Source: Labilibaculum euxinicum
GTDB lineage: Bacteria > Bacteroidota > Bacteroidia > Bacteroidales > Marinifilaceae
NCBI RefSeq assembly: GCF_009795715.1
Contig: NZ_WTCR01000001.1
Span: 372,001-436,000, forward strand
Reading direction: 5' to 3'
Length of the DNA stretch: 64,000 bases
Position 1 is the stretch's first letter. The number at the start of each line of letters is the position of its first letter. Position numbers and translations under genes: made by a program. This document shows positions 54,146 through 64,000 of this stretch, one piece after another. The notes below the pieces were generated by a model that was given only the letters and a program-made list of their open reading frames with translations, was not told the DNA's origin and searched no databases.

Positions 54146-54796
54146 TTATTGGTTTTTGGATATTTCTTCAGATTCAATAATACATCTGCCTAAAATATTT
54201 TTTTTAGAATTTTGATGAATTGTCTTCGCCAGTTGATCTCCGGTAACGGCTGCAATTCTTTTCAATTTACCTACAAAAAGAAAATTCAAATTTCGGCTGA
54301 TCCAGGCAGCAAATGCTTCGAAAGGCCGAAATTCTTTTCTATTTCCGTAAATCACTGATGGACGATAAATAACTACTGTTTCGAAATTCAGTGAATTAAT
54401 AAAACATTCAAGCTCCCCCTTCACCTTTTGATAAAAGAAAATGGATTGAGGACTTGCCCATATTGCACTTACTAAATGAAACTCTTTTATGCAATGCATC
54501 TCACAAAGTTTCGCAAAATGCGTAATGTACTCAAAGTCTACTTTTCGAAAATTATCCTTCGTTTGAGCTTTTCGAATGGTTGTTCCGAAACAACAGAAAG
54601 CAATATCGCAGCACTCAGGAATATTTTCAGATGAAAGAGCTTCAAAATCTACCTTAATTTGGATAAATTTTTCATCAACAAGGTCAATCTCACTTCGTAC
54701 CAATGCACAAACCTGAGTATAATCGCTGTCCTTTACCAGAAGTTCAATTAATTTCCTTCCTGTAAAACCCGATCCTCCAATGACGAGTGCTTTCAT
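54146..54796 (-). CDS. NAD(P)-binding oxidoreductase, HTATIP2/TIP30-like atypical SDR
   Basis: About 216 residues. The N-terminal VIGGSGFTGRKLIELLV motif is an atypical SDR nucleotide-binding signature. The middle FCCFGTTIRKAQTKDNFRKVDFEYI matches TIP30/HTATIP2-type proteins, and YRPSVIYGNRKEFRPFE follows. ATG 54796 is used because it starts the fold. Function unknown; convergent with the SDR gene, 14 nt between stops. Confidence 0.8.
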   Translation of the reverse strand: MKALVIGGSGFTGRKLIELLVKDSDYTQVCALVRSEIDLVDEKFIQIKVDFEALSSENIPECCDIAFCCFGTTIRKAQTKDNFRKVDFEYITHFAKLCEMHCIKEFHLVSAIWASPQSIFFYQKVKGELECFINSLNFETVVIYRPSVIYGNRKEFRPFEAFAAWISRNLNFLFVGKLKRIAAVTGDQLAKTIHQNSKKNILGRCIIESEEISKNQ

Positions 54797-55005
54797 GTGT
54801 CTAAATTTGTTTTTTATTGCCACATGGAACTTGCCAACTTAGTCCTCCTCGTGTGTAAGAAAAGTCTTCTCATGGCTCGTTTCATCTGTTTATTTTTTAT
54901 GTCCACATGATCCCAAAAGCCTTAGGGATTATCATGCTGGAATAATCATCTTCCTGTTTATAAGATACTTTATGCATGGACATTCATAAAATATTTTTTC
55001 AGTGG

Positions 55006-55719
55006 CTATAATCTCAATAATCCGTTCTGTTTCAACTCCCATAATGGAATTTTAATCTCTGCTGTTCCACAGACATAATCTCCTAATGAGTTATCGGAAA
55101 AGGAAAATATAAAACTATCATTCTGATATGAGAAAAATTCAAAATCAGGCGTAATAGAAGGCATTTCACTAAAACACTGATCGGGATTCTCAAAATATTT
55201 AACCAACAATTTATTTAACACTTGTAATTCCTTCTTCTGTTTTAAATACAGCAAATCGCTTAATTTTAATTGTTCTGCTCGCTGCACACTAAAATTAAAG
55301 CACTTGTAATAGGTTAGTCCATGAGCTCCACCTTGGTAGGAGTAAATTGTAAATCGGGCACTTATATAGTCTTTGTCAAAAACATCCAGATTGTAATCAA
55401 TTTTTAATTCCCTGCCACAAGATTTTCGCTCTAATTTAAACTCACAATTCTCATTGAAATCCATTTCTTTCATAAGTGAATTCACAAAGCTCTTAATATT
55501 TGAATTAATTGAATCACATACTTTTTGGGAATTATTGCCACTATATTTTAATTCAGGGTATTTTACATTAAATAGTCCGTCTTTTATTCTCTTGGAGATT
55601 TTCCTTTCATGCACAATAAGGCTAAGATCATTTCTACAGGAATGAATCTCAATGACACATATAAGTATCAACAATGCAAATAATAGGTTCCCTCTTTTTC
55701 TCAAATCCCAACTATTCAA
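55006..55719 (-). CDS. Putative lipoprotein, DUF3298/DUF4163 (RsiV/PdaC-like) type
   Basis: 237 residues with an N-terminal hydrophobic segment ending in the lipobox-like IHSC (Cys28). It lacks a charged C-terminal enzymatic domain. The YQGGAHG motif followed by FNFSVQRAEQLKLSDLL fits the DUF3298 extracytoplasmic domain of RsiV- and PdaC-like proteins. A ligand-binding or peptidoglycan-related role is only suggested by family. Single gene, no clear operon partner. Confidence 0.7.
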   Translation of the reverse strand: MNSWDLRKRGNLLFALLILICVIEIHSCRNDLSLIVHERKISKRIKDGLFNVKYPELKYSGNNSQKVCDSINSNIKSFVNSLMKEMDFNENCEFKLERKSCGRELKIDYNLDVFDKDYISARFTIYSYQGGAHGLTYYKCFNFSVQRAEQLKLSDLLYLKQKKELQVLNKLLVKYFENPDQCFSEMPSITPDFEFFSYQNDSFIFSFSDNSLGDYVCGTAEIKIPLWELKQNGLLRL

Positions 55720-55813
55720 TTAATATAATTAAGGTACACCTTTTATCCTAAAAACAAAAACACAACTCAATTACATCACCTTACTCAACATGACTAATTA
55801 TTCCAAAAAGGCA

Positions 55814-55848
55814 TTAAAAAAAGAAAAACCGTCAAGAGACGATTTTTA
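55814..55848 (-). terminator. Terminator of the hybrid kinase gene
   Basis: On the minus strand AAATCGTC and GACGGTTT form an 8-bp stem with one wobble around TCTT, followed by a T-rich tail, 23 nt after the kinase stop. Confidence 0.55.
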
Positions 55849-55870
55849 AATTCAAAGCAACTCTAAAGAA

Positions 55871-58813
55871 CTATATCAATGCTTTTATTTTTTCCAGCAA
55901 AAGCTCTTTTCTTATTGGCTTTGAAATATAATCATCACAACCTTCCTCAATTGCTTTATTTTCGTCACCATCCATAGCATAAGCTGTTTGTGCAATTATT
56001 GGCAGGTTAGGACTAAAACCCTTAATTTTTTTGGTAGCAATTAATCCATCCATTACAGGCATTCGTATATCCATCAGCACCAAACAGATATTTGTATTTT
56101 TCCTGCACATTTCAACTGCTTCTTCTCCATTCTCGGCTCTTACAACCTCATAACTATTTCGTTTTAATATGGCTTCTATTAGTTTGAAATTCGAAATTTC
56201 ATCTTCGGCAACTAATATTAATGGTGAATTTGATGTTTGCATACCATTTGTATTATTAAATTCTTTCTTAGTATCGGTTTTAGAAATTACACAATTTAAT
56301 CTTAAAGTAAAAACTGATCCTACATTAGGCTCCGATTCGACCTCTATTGAGCCACCTAACATATCCATTATTTTTTTGCAAATAGCTAATCCCAGACCAG
56401 TTCCTCCAAAAGTTCTGGTGATGGAATCATCAGCTTGTCTAAACCGATCAAAAATCACATTTTTTTTATCTTCATTAATTCCAACACCACTATCCTTTAT
56501 ATATATGCATAACTCCTCACCATCAACCTTATATCCAAACTCAACTTGCCCTTCGTTTGTGAATTTAAATGCATTCTTTATCAAATTAGTTACAACCTGC
56601 AATAATCTCTGATAATCCGATTTAACCAATACTCTGGAAAAATTCTCATCTTTTTTAAATAGTAATCCCAAACGCTCTTTATTCTCCTGAACTCGCTTTT
56701 CCTTAGAAATTTCCTTAACATCCTCAATAAAATTGAACATGAAAAATTCCTCTTCGCTAATCTGAAAAACTTCACTTTCTATAGATGTAAAGCTTAAAAT
56801 ATCTTCTATAATGCCTAAAAGTTGATTGCCACTCTTATTTATTAGACCAACAAATTCAAGAATTTCAGTCATTGATAATGAATCATCACATAAATTAGAA
56901 AACCCGATCACAGCATTTAGAGGAGTTCTTAATTCATGAGACATATTTGCTAAAAACGCAGATTTTAATCGATCTGATTCTTCAGCTTTATTTTTTGATT
57001 CAAGCAATTCCTTCTCAAAATGTTTCGCGTCCGTAATATCCTCTTTTACTGCAACAATATGAGTGATTGTACCAAATTCATCTTTTATGGCAGAAAGATT
57101 GGCTCTTTCCCAAAACAATTCTTTATTTTTCTTTACATTCAAAAATTCACCATGCCACTCATCACCAGACAAAACACTATTCCACAAATCTTTATACGTT
57201 TTATCAGGAGTAATACCCGACTTAAGAATTCTGGGATTTTTGCCTATTACTTCTTTCAAACTGTAACCAGTAATATCACAAAACTTTGGATTAACATATT
57301 CGATGTCCCCCTTTAAATCAGTAATAACAATAGATGCAGGACTTTGCTGCATGGAGCGTTGCAGCATCCTCAATTTGCTATCCTTTGCTTTTTTTATTAC
57401 TCCTGTGGCTAACTGAACCGAAAGAAATTCAAGTAATTTGATGCTCTCCAAATTCATTTCTGAATCTTCAACAAAACCAGCAACTCCAAAAACACCTAAC
57501 ACCCTCTCCTCAGCAATAAGAGGAATACCTAACCAAGTCTTTGGAATTATCTCCAAAGATAGTCTATTTGAAACAATCGCATCATTTATCTGATTTTCAT
57601 TCAAATAAAGCATTCTTTTTTCTCGAATTACAACGCTGCTTAACGACTCTGAATAACGAATAGCTTTAAAGGCTTCATCATTTTCAGTAAAAGAGTTCAA
57701 AGATCTCCTGTTAGGGGCAATCAGTTCAAGAAATAATCTTCCTGCTCCAACAATCTGCACTAATTCTTCTCCTATTTTACTAATCATCTCTACAGAATTC
57801 ATAGAAGAATTCAGAATTTCTGAGATGTGATGTATTATTTTTTGACTTTTCTGATTCCAAACCTGTTGAGTCAGATTTCGGTAAATTCCATAAACAGCAA
57901 GCTGATCATTATCCAAAACAATAGGTTTTCCCATTACCTGCACATGAATCTGCTTTCCTGTTTTAGTCTGACGAATTGTTGTCATGTCAACCAGTTGCCC
58001 AACAGAAGCATCTCTTGTAGCACTGGCTCCTTCGTCTTTATACCTTTCCGGCACAATCAGATCATTTATCTTTTGGGATATAATCTCCTTCTGTGTATAT
58101 TCAAACAAACGAAGAAATTCCTGATTTGCCTGAATTACTTTATCTTCATTATCTAAAATAACGATTGCCTCCGGAGAGTTCTCAAATAAATTTTCAAAGA
58201 AAATTTTTTGAACCCGAAGTTGATTTGCTGTTTCCTGATTCTTTTTGATCTCATTCTTTAAATCATAATTCATTTCGAATTGTGAAGAAATTCCTTTTAC
58301 AAAACGAATTGATGTGTAAATATTCGCTTCAATTTCTTCTCTTGATAATATTTTTAGAAGCTTCGCGTCTTCTTTTTCTTCATTCGTGAGCTGAATCCCT
58401 TGTTCTATTTTTAAGGCCAAAGGATCTGTTTTTTCAATAAACTGACCATAAGCAAAATACCCTAAAATCACCTCTTTAACTTTAACAGGCACAAAAACGC
58501 CTCTGGCATGTTTCCCATAAACAAACTCAACACTCTCATCTTCTCTTACTGATTTTATTTTTTGTATATCAGCAAAAAGATTATTACTGTTCCGAGTCAG
58601 CTCACTATCCAAAAGTGTAATTGCCTTACTGTTGTTACTACGAACATATCGATTCTTAAAATCGATAAACAAACAAGGACATCCACTTAAGGACGAAAAA
58701 CCATCCAAAAGAGAATCCATATTTTCAGGAATAGGAACCTCTAAAAAACAATTCAAAACACTATCAATCAATGAATTTACAGGATGATTGAGAGAGTTAA
58801 TATTCTTCAGCAT
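55871..58813 (-). CDS. Hybrid sensor histidine kinase/response regulator with PocR, PAS and GAF domains
   Basis: 980 residues without membrane segments, so probably cytoplasmic. Domains in order: PocR-type ligand-binding domain (about 10-190), PAS (about 200-320), GAF (about 340-480), PAS/PAC (about 485-610, DITGYSLKEVIGKNPRILKSG), HisKA with the H box FLANMSHELRTPLNAVIG (about 640), HATPase (DSGVGINEDKK, FGGTGLGLAICKKIMD) and a receiver at the C-terminus (VAEDEISN, VLMDIRMPVMDG). The Asp in VLMDIRMP is the phosphoacceptor. PocR domains sense small organic molecules such as propanediol in known cases; the ligand here is unknown. It has no adjacent target regulator. Confidence 0.85.
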   Translation of the reverse strand: MLKNINSLNHPVNSLIDSVLNCFLEVPIPENMDSLLDGFSSLSGCPCLFIDFKNRYVRSNNSKAITLLDSELTRNSNNLFADIQKIKSVREDESVEFVYGKHARGVFVPVKVKEVILGYFAYGQFIEKTDPLALKIEQGIQLTNEEKEDAKLLKILSREEIEANIYTSIRFVKGISSQFEMNYDLKNEIKKNQETANQLRVQKIFFENLFENSPEAIVILDNEDKVIQANQEFLRLFEYTQKEIISQKINDLIVPERYKDEGASATRDASVGQLVDMTTIRQTKTGKQIHVQVMGKPIVLDNDQLAVYGIYRNLTQQVWNQKSQKIIHHISEILNSSMNSVEMISKIGEELVQIVGAGRLFLELIAPNRRSLNSFTENDEAFKAIRYSESLSSVVIREKRMLYLNENQINDAIVSNRLSLEIIPKTWLGIPLIAEERVLGVFGVAGFVEDSEMNLESIKLLEFLSVQLATGVIKKAKDSKLRMLQRSMQQSPASIVITDLKGDIEYVNPKFCDITGYSLKEVIGKNPRILKSGITPDKTYKDLWNSVLSGDEWHGEFLNVKKNKELFWERANLSAIKDEFGTITHIVAVKEDITDAKHFEKELLESKNKAEESDRLKSAFLANMSHELRTPLNAVIGFSNLCDDSLSMTEILEFVGLINKSGNQLLGIIEDILSFTSIESEVFQISEEEFFMFNFIEDVKEISKEKRVQENKERLGLLFKKDENFSRVLVKSDYQRLLQVVTNLIKNAFKFTNEGQVEFGYKVDGEELCIYIKDSGVGINEDKKNVIFDRFRQADDSITRTFGGTGLGLAICKKIMDMLGGSIEVESEPNVGSVFTLRLNCVISKTDTKKEFNNTNGMQTSNSPLILVAEDEISNFKLIEAILKRNSYEVVRAENGEEAVEMCRKNTNICLVLMDIRMPVMDGLIATKKIKGFSPNLPIIAQTAYAMDGDENKAIEEGCDDYISKPIRKELLLEKIKALI

Positions 58814-59056
58814 AGTGAAAGTTTACATTAGTAAAATGGCAGAACACAATGTTTATACTCTGGTTTTGAAGTTTGAGTTATAAAAAACACAACTTTTTTT
58901 CACTCATTCCCGGATCATCATCTATTATTGCACAGCACTGCTAAACAATAACTAACACCTTTACAAATTATTCAATTACAGCATAAAAAAAAACACGAAA
59001 ATGTTATTCTATTAGAGAACAATATGTTGTTACAACACCTATTTAACTTGGTAAAA

Positions 59057-59087
59057 TTGGCGTATCTCTTTTTTTTTAATACATTTG
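59057..59087 (+). promoter_or_regulatory. Predicted promoter of the 59107 gene
   Basis: TTG (59057-59059) and TACATTTG (59080-59087) are separated by exactly 20 nt. The start codon lies 19 nt after the -7 box, so the leader is very short. The -7 box is identical to that of the tRNA-tuf unit. Confidence 0.65.
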
Positions 59088-59106
59088 AAATACCTAATTT
59101 TCTTTC

Positions 59107-59667
59107 ATGAAAAAGCTAATTGGCTTCAATATAAAACGAAATAAAAAACTATTAGTTTCAGATATCATAAAATTCTATGAAGTCCGAGGCTATACTCTTG
59201 TAGATGCCAATGCGCAAGGAATGATTTTTCACAGGGGAAGTATTGTTGGCAATCTTCTATCCCTTAATCCTATTAAATGGAAAACTATCGTTGAAATTGA
59301 GATTGTAAAAAAGGAACGTTTGGATTACAATGTTTATGCTAATTACCAGTTTAGCTCTTTCTTATTTTTTATATCTCAAGAAGAAAATGATTTTTTCAAC
59401 GAAGAAATCAATGCCTTTTCGAAGGCCATTGAACAATTTGAAGTTGACGTTGAGCAACTTGAAAATTTAGCCAATAAAACTTCTAAATCGAACTTTAAAT
59501 ACATCGCTACATCATTTCCTATTGGAATAATAACTGCGCTGATTATTATTTTCGCAACTAATCTTTTAATTGAAGGTCAACTGCCAAACATTGCTGCTTC
59601 CTGTATTACCGGAGCTTCAATTTTAATTAGTTATTATTTATTGGTTAAAATAAACAGCAAAGCTTAA
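59107..59667 (+). CDS. Hypothetical membrane protein
   Basis: 186 residues. A basic N-terminus (KRNKKLLVSDII) and a soluble domain with YEVRGYTLVDANAQGMIFHRGS precede two C-terminal hydrophobic segments (about 134-152 and 163-180). The topology suggests a membrane-anchored cytoplasmic domain. I do not recognise a family. Its stop is 11 nt from that of the convergent outer-membrane protein gene. Confidence 0.65.
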   Translation: MKKLIGFNIKRNKKLLVSDIIKFYEVRGYTLVDANAQGMIFHRGSIVGNLLSLNPIKWKTIVEIEIVKKERLDYNVYANYQFSSFLFFISQEENDFFNEEINAFSKAIEQFEVDVEQLENLANKTSKSNFKYIATSFPIGIITALIIIFATNLLIEGQLPNIAASCITGASILISYYLLVKINSKA

Positions 59668-59678
59668 ACACATATCAA

Positions 59679-61421
59679 TTAAAAACGACTTACAAATCCA
59701 AAATGGATTTTAGCTTCCTTAAAATCAACCTTTGCATTACGTTGTTTTCCTACAGCATAATTTAAGGTGAAAATCCCCGATTTTGAAGCAAAATTTAACC
59801 CAAAGCCAATTCCCCAAGGATAATCATCAATTTTATCCTTTAAGTAATTATTACTGTAATATCCGCCATCCCAAAACAAGTAAAAACTTGAGTTTTGTTG
59901 AGGAATAAATCTCAATTCTGTAGTCATTACAGAATATTTTGAAGCTATAAATGAATCTTCATTAAACCCCCTTAAGGAGTTTAAACCTCCCAGCTTAAAA
60001 AGATCATTTTGAAATAAATTCTTTGAATCTTTAAGTCCGCTCTTATTTCTAAGGCGGAAACTGACTTTTTCCTGAATTGGAATGTTATATTCCAAGATCC
60101 ATTCTGTATCAATTAAGTTGTCCGATAAATCGATATTATCGTATAGCTCACTTGGAATGCCGGAATTCTTTTTTGTTTTATGTGTTCCTGTAGCAATAGA
60201 AAAATTAAAGTTCCATCCTTTTTTAGGATTAAAAGAATAATCCAAATTTTCAAAATGGTAAGCAAATCCATACAAACAAGACTTTACATCCGCATAATCA
60301 GGAAGCACTGAAGCGCCGGCCAAATGGTTCGTCGTTAGTAATGATGATGAATTTCTTTTAAAAAACAGCTTGCTGAAATTTTTACCCGACTGAGTAAACC
60401 GAAAACCTAAATCAATTGCAGTACTTAAATAAGCTGAATCTTTCTTTTGAATACCAAAACCTAAATCAATCCCCAAACCGGAAGAAAACAAATAGGGATA
60501 AACCATTCCTAACGACAAGTTCTGACTGCTTTCTGCAAATTTCTGCCAATTAAAGCGAATACTCTCTCCCGCTGAAAATATATTTTCCAAAGCCAACTTA
60601 ACCTCCCCGGTTAACTCCGGCTTATTATTATCCTTATTGGTTTGAAAACCAATTATTCCATCAAACTGATTGGCCGGTTCCTTTTCAAGATATGTATACA
60701 GTCTTGCTTTCCCTCTCTCAAATTCAATCTCTGACGCTTTAATTTCCTTCACAAACCCAAGATTGCCAATTTTTTCAGAAATCAATTTACTGCTGCTTTC
60801 CTTGTATGTTTTATTTGGATAAATACCCAAATATCTTTGTAAAAACTTAGGTTTTAATTTAGATGTTCCCTTTATTACAATGCTGTCCCATCGAATAAAA
60901 TCATGAGATTCAATTTCCCACTCGCCACTTACCTTTTTATTTGCAATGCTGATTCTTGATAATTTTAATGTAGCAAAAGGATATCCGTTGTCGCCTAAAT
61001 GATTTAAAATTTCAGTCTGCAAAATTTCCAGATCAGGGAAACTGATAAATTTTCTTCTTTTATTCACCGACCGTAAACCCAATGCTGATAAGTCCAAATT
61101 ATCAATTCCACAAAAATTTATTTCCGCCCATTCATACTTGCCCCCTTGATGAACTTCTGCAATAATGGTATCTCTATTGACCGAAACGGAATCGACACTG
61201 GCTTCCAGATACCCTTTCTGTTTTAATTTCGAAATTTTATTTTCGAGTCGCTTAAATGCCATTTCCTCAACAAAAAACTTCTCATAATTGTCACGAGCGT
61301 TCTTTTGTACCCCACTATTATTAATGGATGTAACAACTTTCAATACGAAAGATTTCTCTTGGGAAAAACCAAAAGAAATAAAATACGATGTGATAAATAA
61401 GCTAAGAAATAGTTTTTTCAT
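59679..61421 (-). CDS. BamA/TamA-family outer-membrane protein (POTRA plus surface-antigen barrel)
   Basis: About 580 residues. ATG 61421 is chosen because it begins a clear signal peptide (MKKLFLSLFITSYFISFGFSQ). POTRA-like repeats occupy about residues 20-240 (LKPKFLQRYLGIYPNKTY with ESSSKLISEKIGNLGFVKEI). A C-terminal D15-like barrel ends in the GGLNSLRGFNEDSF loop (RGF motif), with terminal strand HFGFVSRF ending in Phe. It differs from TamL by lacking a lipobox and having fewer POTRAs. The substrate is unknown. A -7-like TATTTTTG lies at 61446-61453. Confidence 0.82.
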   Translation of the reverse strand: MKKLFLSLFITSYFISFGFSQEKSFVLKVVTSINNSGVQKNARDNYEKFFVEEMAFKRLENKISKLKQKGYLEASVDSVSVNRDTIIAEVHQGGKYEWAEINFCGIDNLDLSALGLRSVNKRRKFISFPDLEILQTEILNHLGDNGYPFATLKLSRISIANKKVSGEWEIESHDFIRWDSIVIKGTSKLKPKFLQRYLGIYPNKTYKESSSKLISEKIGNLGFVKEIKASEIEFERGKARLYTYLEKEPANQFDGIIGFQTNKDNNKPELTGEVKLALENIFSAGESIRFNWQKFAESSQNLSLGMVYPYLFSSGLGIDLGFGIQKKDSAYLSTAIDLGFRFTQSGKNFSKLFFKRNSSSLLTTNHLAGASVLPDYADVKSCLYGFAYHFENLDYSFNPKKGWNFNFSIATGTHKTKKNSGIPSELYDNIDLSDNLIDTEWILEYNIPIQEKVSFRLRNKSGLKDSKNLFQNDLFKLGGLNSLRGFNEDSFIASKYSVMTTELRFIPQQNSSFYLFWDGGYYSNNYLKDKIDDYPWGIGFGLNFASKSGIFTLNYAVGKQRNAKVDFKEAKIHFGFVSRF

Positions 61422-61586
61422 TAAATAATTTCGATATTTCCCAAACAAAAATAATACAGAGAAGGTATAAAAGACAGTATAAATTTAACAAAACACAAAT
61501 ATTTACGATTTGTAGTTTCACAACATTTTTTTATATCTTTTCACGAATTTAGAAACGAATATACTTGACCTTTAATTTTATTACCT

Positions 61587-61715
61587 ATGAAGAAAACACT
61601 TTACGCATTAGCAGTATTATTCCTTCTTGGAATAATTTCAACATCATGCGCAGTTGATAAAAGATGTCCTGCTTATACAAAAACAAATACAAGCTGTACG
61701 AGCAAAACGGTTTAA
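61587..61715 (+). CDS. Small lipoprotein, 42 residues
   Basis: ATG 61587 opens 42 codons ending in TAA. A signal segment KKTLYALAVLFLLGIISTSC with lipobox ISTSC places Cys21 as the lipidated residue. The mature peptide of 22 residues contains two more Cys and a CPAY segment that recurs in small Bacteroidota lipoproteins. A strong terminator directly follows. Function unknown. Confidence 0.7.
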   Translation: MKKTLYALAVLFLLGIISTSCAVDKRCPAYTKTNTSCTSKTV

Positions 61716-61718
61716 ATC

Positions 61719-61752
61719 AAAAAAAAATCTCACGGAATGAGATTTTTTTTTG
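61719..61752 (+). terminator. Terminator after the small lipoprotein gene
   Basis: AAAAAAATCTCA and TGAGATTTTTTT form a long A/T-rich stem around CGGAA, followed by further T residues. It starts 4 nt after the stop, and the symmetric A and T tracts suggest it may work both ways. Confidence 0.8.
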
Positions 61753-61885
61753 TCCTGAAATTTCTAATTGCAATCGTTACAACACTATATAAGACACTTA
61801 TTTTCAGATATTAAACCTTATTTAGGTGGAAAATAAATAAATTATTTTTTTTCACTTTTTCGATACAAAATATTTTTAAAATACA

Positions 61886-61893
61886 TACTTTTG
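61886..61893 (+). promoter_or_regulatory. -7 element of gapA
   Basis: TACTTTTG matches TAnnTTTG, about 43 nt before the gapA ATG. No TTG at the -33 position. Confidence 0.45.
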
Positions 61894-61923
61894 CCGTTGA
61901 GAAACAAAGGGTTTATAAATTAA

Positions 61924-62943
<1,020 letters not shown>

Positions 62944-62965
62944 TCCTTATTTAGATATAGAATTT

Positions 62966-62992
62966 AAAGCTCTCCTTTGGGGAGCTTTTTTT
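62966..62992 (+). terminator. Terminator of gapA
   Basis: AAAGCTCTCC and GGGGAGCTTT form a 10-bp stem with one wobble around TTT, then seven T residues. Confidence 0.85.
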
Positions 62993-63051
62993 ATGCCCTA
63001 AAACATGATGTAAAATACAGTTTTTTCTGAATCGTGTACTCAGAAAAACCA

Positions 63052-63059
63052 TAAGTTTG
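63052..63059 (+). promoter_or_regulatory. -7 element of acnB
   Basis: TAAGTTTG is an exact TAnnTTTG match, about 74 nt before the acnB start codon. No TTG at the -33 position. Confidence 0.45.
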
Positions 63060-63132
63060 TTACGAATAAAGGAGTAATTCTCTATTCAAAATTCACAAGT
63101 TACTTTTAAAAATTAATCGTATCAACAAACTA

Positions 63133-64000
63133 ATGATTGAAGCCTACTTAAAACACGAAGCATCCCGCGCTACCAAGGGTATCCCGGCTTTGCCATTAAA
63201 TGCAGTACAAACCGCAGAACTTTGCGAATTATTACAAAATCCTATTCCCGGAAAAGAGGATTTTCTTTTGCATTTATTCAAAGAAAGAATCGCTCCCGGA
63301 GTTGATGATTCATCAAAAGTTAAAGCCGAATTTTTAGGACAGCTTTTAAAAGACGAATTGAGTTCACCAATTATCACAAAATCTGAAGCAATTCAAATTT
63401 TAGGAACTATGATGGGTGGTTACAATGTAACCGTATTGGTTGAGGCATTAAAAGATGAATCGTTAGCTGAGGAAGCTGCCAAAGCTCTTAAAGGAATAAT
63501 TCTGGTATATGATTCGTTCCAAACGATTGCCGATCTTGCAAAGAACAGCACAGCCGCTAAAAGTGTGCTTGAATCATGGGCAAATGCTGAATGGTTTACA
63601 AAACGTGCTGAATTGCCGGAAGAAATTAAATTGAAAGTTTATAAGGTAGAAGGTGAAATCAACACAGATGATTTCTCTCCTGCATCTCAGGCTTTTACGC
63701 GTCCTGATATTCCATTGCACGCTTTAGCTATGGGTGCCGGCCGTTTCGAAGATGGTATCGAAACTATCGCTGGATGGAGAAAAGAAGGTCACAAAGTTGC
63801 CTTTGTTGGTGATGTTGTTGGTACTGGATCTTCTCGTAAATCTGCTGCAAACTCATTACTATGGCACATTGGTGAAGATATTTATGCTGTACCAAACAAG
63901 CGTACTGCTGGTGTGGTAATTGGTGGTGCCATTGCTCCAATTTTCTACAACACAACTCAAGATTCTGGTGGATTGCCAATTATAACTGATGTTTCAACTC
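63133..64000 (+). CDS. acnB: Aconitate hydratase B (AcnB), 5' part, runs off the window
   Basis: The frame opens with ATG 63133 and stays open to the window end (289 codons), so this is the N-terminal third. The start MIEAYLKHEASRATKGIPALPL is typical of AcnB, followed by the HEAT-like helical domain (ILGTMMGGYNVTVLVEAL) and the swivel domain with EGEINTDDFSPASQAFTRPDIPLHALAMG and GDVVGTGSSRKSAANSLLW. It isomerises citrate to isocitrate and can act as 2-methylisocitrate dehydratase. The Fe-S ligand cysteines lie beyond the window. Confidence 0.95.
   Translation, partial: MIEAYLKHEASRATKGIPALPLNAVQTAELCELLQNPIPGKEDFLLHLFKERIAPGVDDSSKVKAEFLGQLLKDELSSPIITKSEAIQILGTMMGGYNVTVLVEALKDESLAEEAAKALKGIILVYDSFQTIADLAKNSTAAKSVLESWANAEWFTKRAELPEEIKLKVYKVEGEINTDDFSPASQAFTRPDIPLHALAMGAGRFEDGIETIAGWRKEGHKVAFVGDVVGTGSSRKSAANSLLWHIGEDIYAVPNKRTAGVVIGGAIAPIFYNTTQDSGGLPIITDVST

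Noticed and set aside
63144-63377. Minus-strand frame of 77 codons
   Set aside because: It is antisense to acnB, whose plus-strand frame is clearly coding.

Overview
The window is low-GC chromosomal DNA from a member of the Bacteroidota, most likely a marine, facultatively or strictly anaerobic Bacteroidales/Marinilabiliales-type organism. The evidence is the gene content: a PorT type IX secretion component, a lipoprotein TamL, an S46 peptidase of the DPP11 type, DUF3467 beside rpoC, an [FeFe] hydrogenase, and UbiA, Maf and KdsC in one block. Promoters look like the Bacteroidota consensus (TTG, about 20 nt, TAnnTTTG), and almost no gene has a Shine-Dalgarno sequence. The genus is not determinable by eye.

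Layout. 1-342 is the 3' end of a Kelch-repeat gene. 494-8880 (minus strand) is a ten-gene operon with two halves. The promoter-distal half encodes an electron-bifurcating-type [FeFe] hydrogenase (HydA, NuoF-like HydB, NuoE-like HydC, plus an HndB-like ferredoxin). The promoter-proximal half looks like a sensory or regulatory module: a sensory-type H-cluster protein, two DRTGG proteins, two stand-alone GHKL ATPases and a PHP phosphoesterase. 9210-10025 is a tandem universal stress protein, followed by a 23-bp periodic repeat array that inverts about a palindrome. 10424-16690 (minus) holds DPP11, a four-helix-bundle element, Maf, a UbiA prenyltransferase, KdsC, a DUF2520 protein and an unknown. 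17095-19503 holds two outer-membrane porins. 19763-23548 is etfB-etfA-acyl-CoA dehydrogenase. 24076-25551 is a CstA-type transporter.

25603-39050 (minus) is the core transcription/translation block: tRNA-Thr, Tyr, Gly, Thr, tuf, tRNA-Trp, secE, nusG, rplK, rplA, rplJ, rplL, rpoB, rpoC and DUF3467. A well-formed promoter lies just upstream of the first tRNA. 39073-40530 is rpsU-xerC-hpf; rpsU and hpf carry strong Shine-Dalgarno sequences, which is unusual here. 40712-58813 holds a HhH protein, an NSS transporter, class II aldolase, TamL, a TrmH methyltransferase, an FAD oxidoreductase, PorT, UbiE/MenG, an aberrant PurL-like protein, two dehydrogenase-fold proteins, a DUF3298-type lipoprotein and a large PocR/PAS/GAF hybrid histidine kinase. 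59107-64000 holds a small membrane protein, a second BamA/TamA-type barrel, a 42-aa lipoprotein, gapA and the start of acnB.

The main points for follow-up are the hydrogenase operon with its built-in sensor module, the PurL homologue that has lost conserved active-site residues, the inverted 23-bp array, and a set of dispersed self-similar repeats. Those repeats are tied to an intact four-helix-bundle gene and to a truncated relative 700 bp away.
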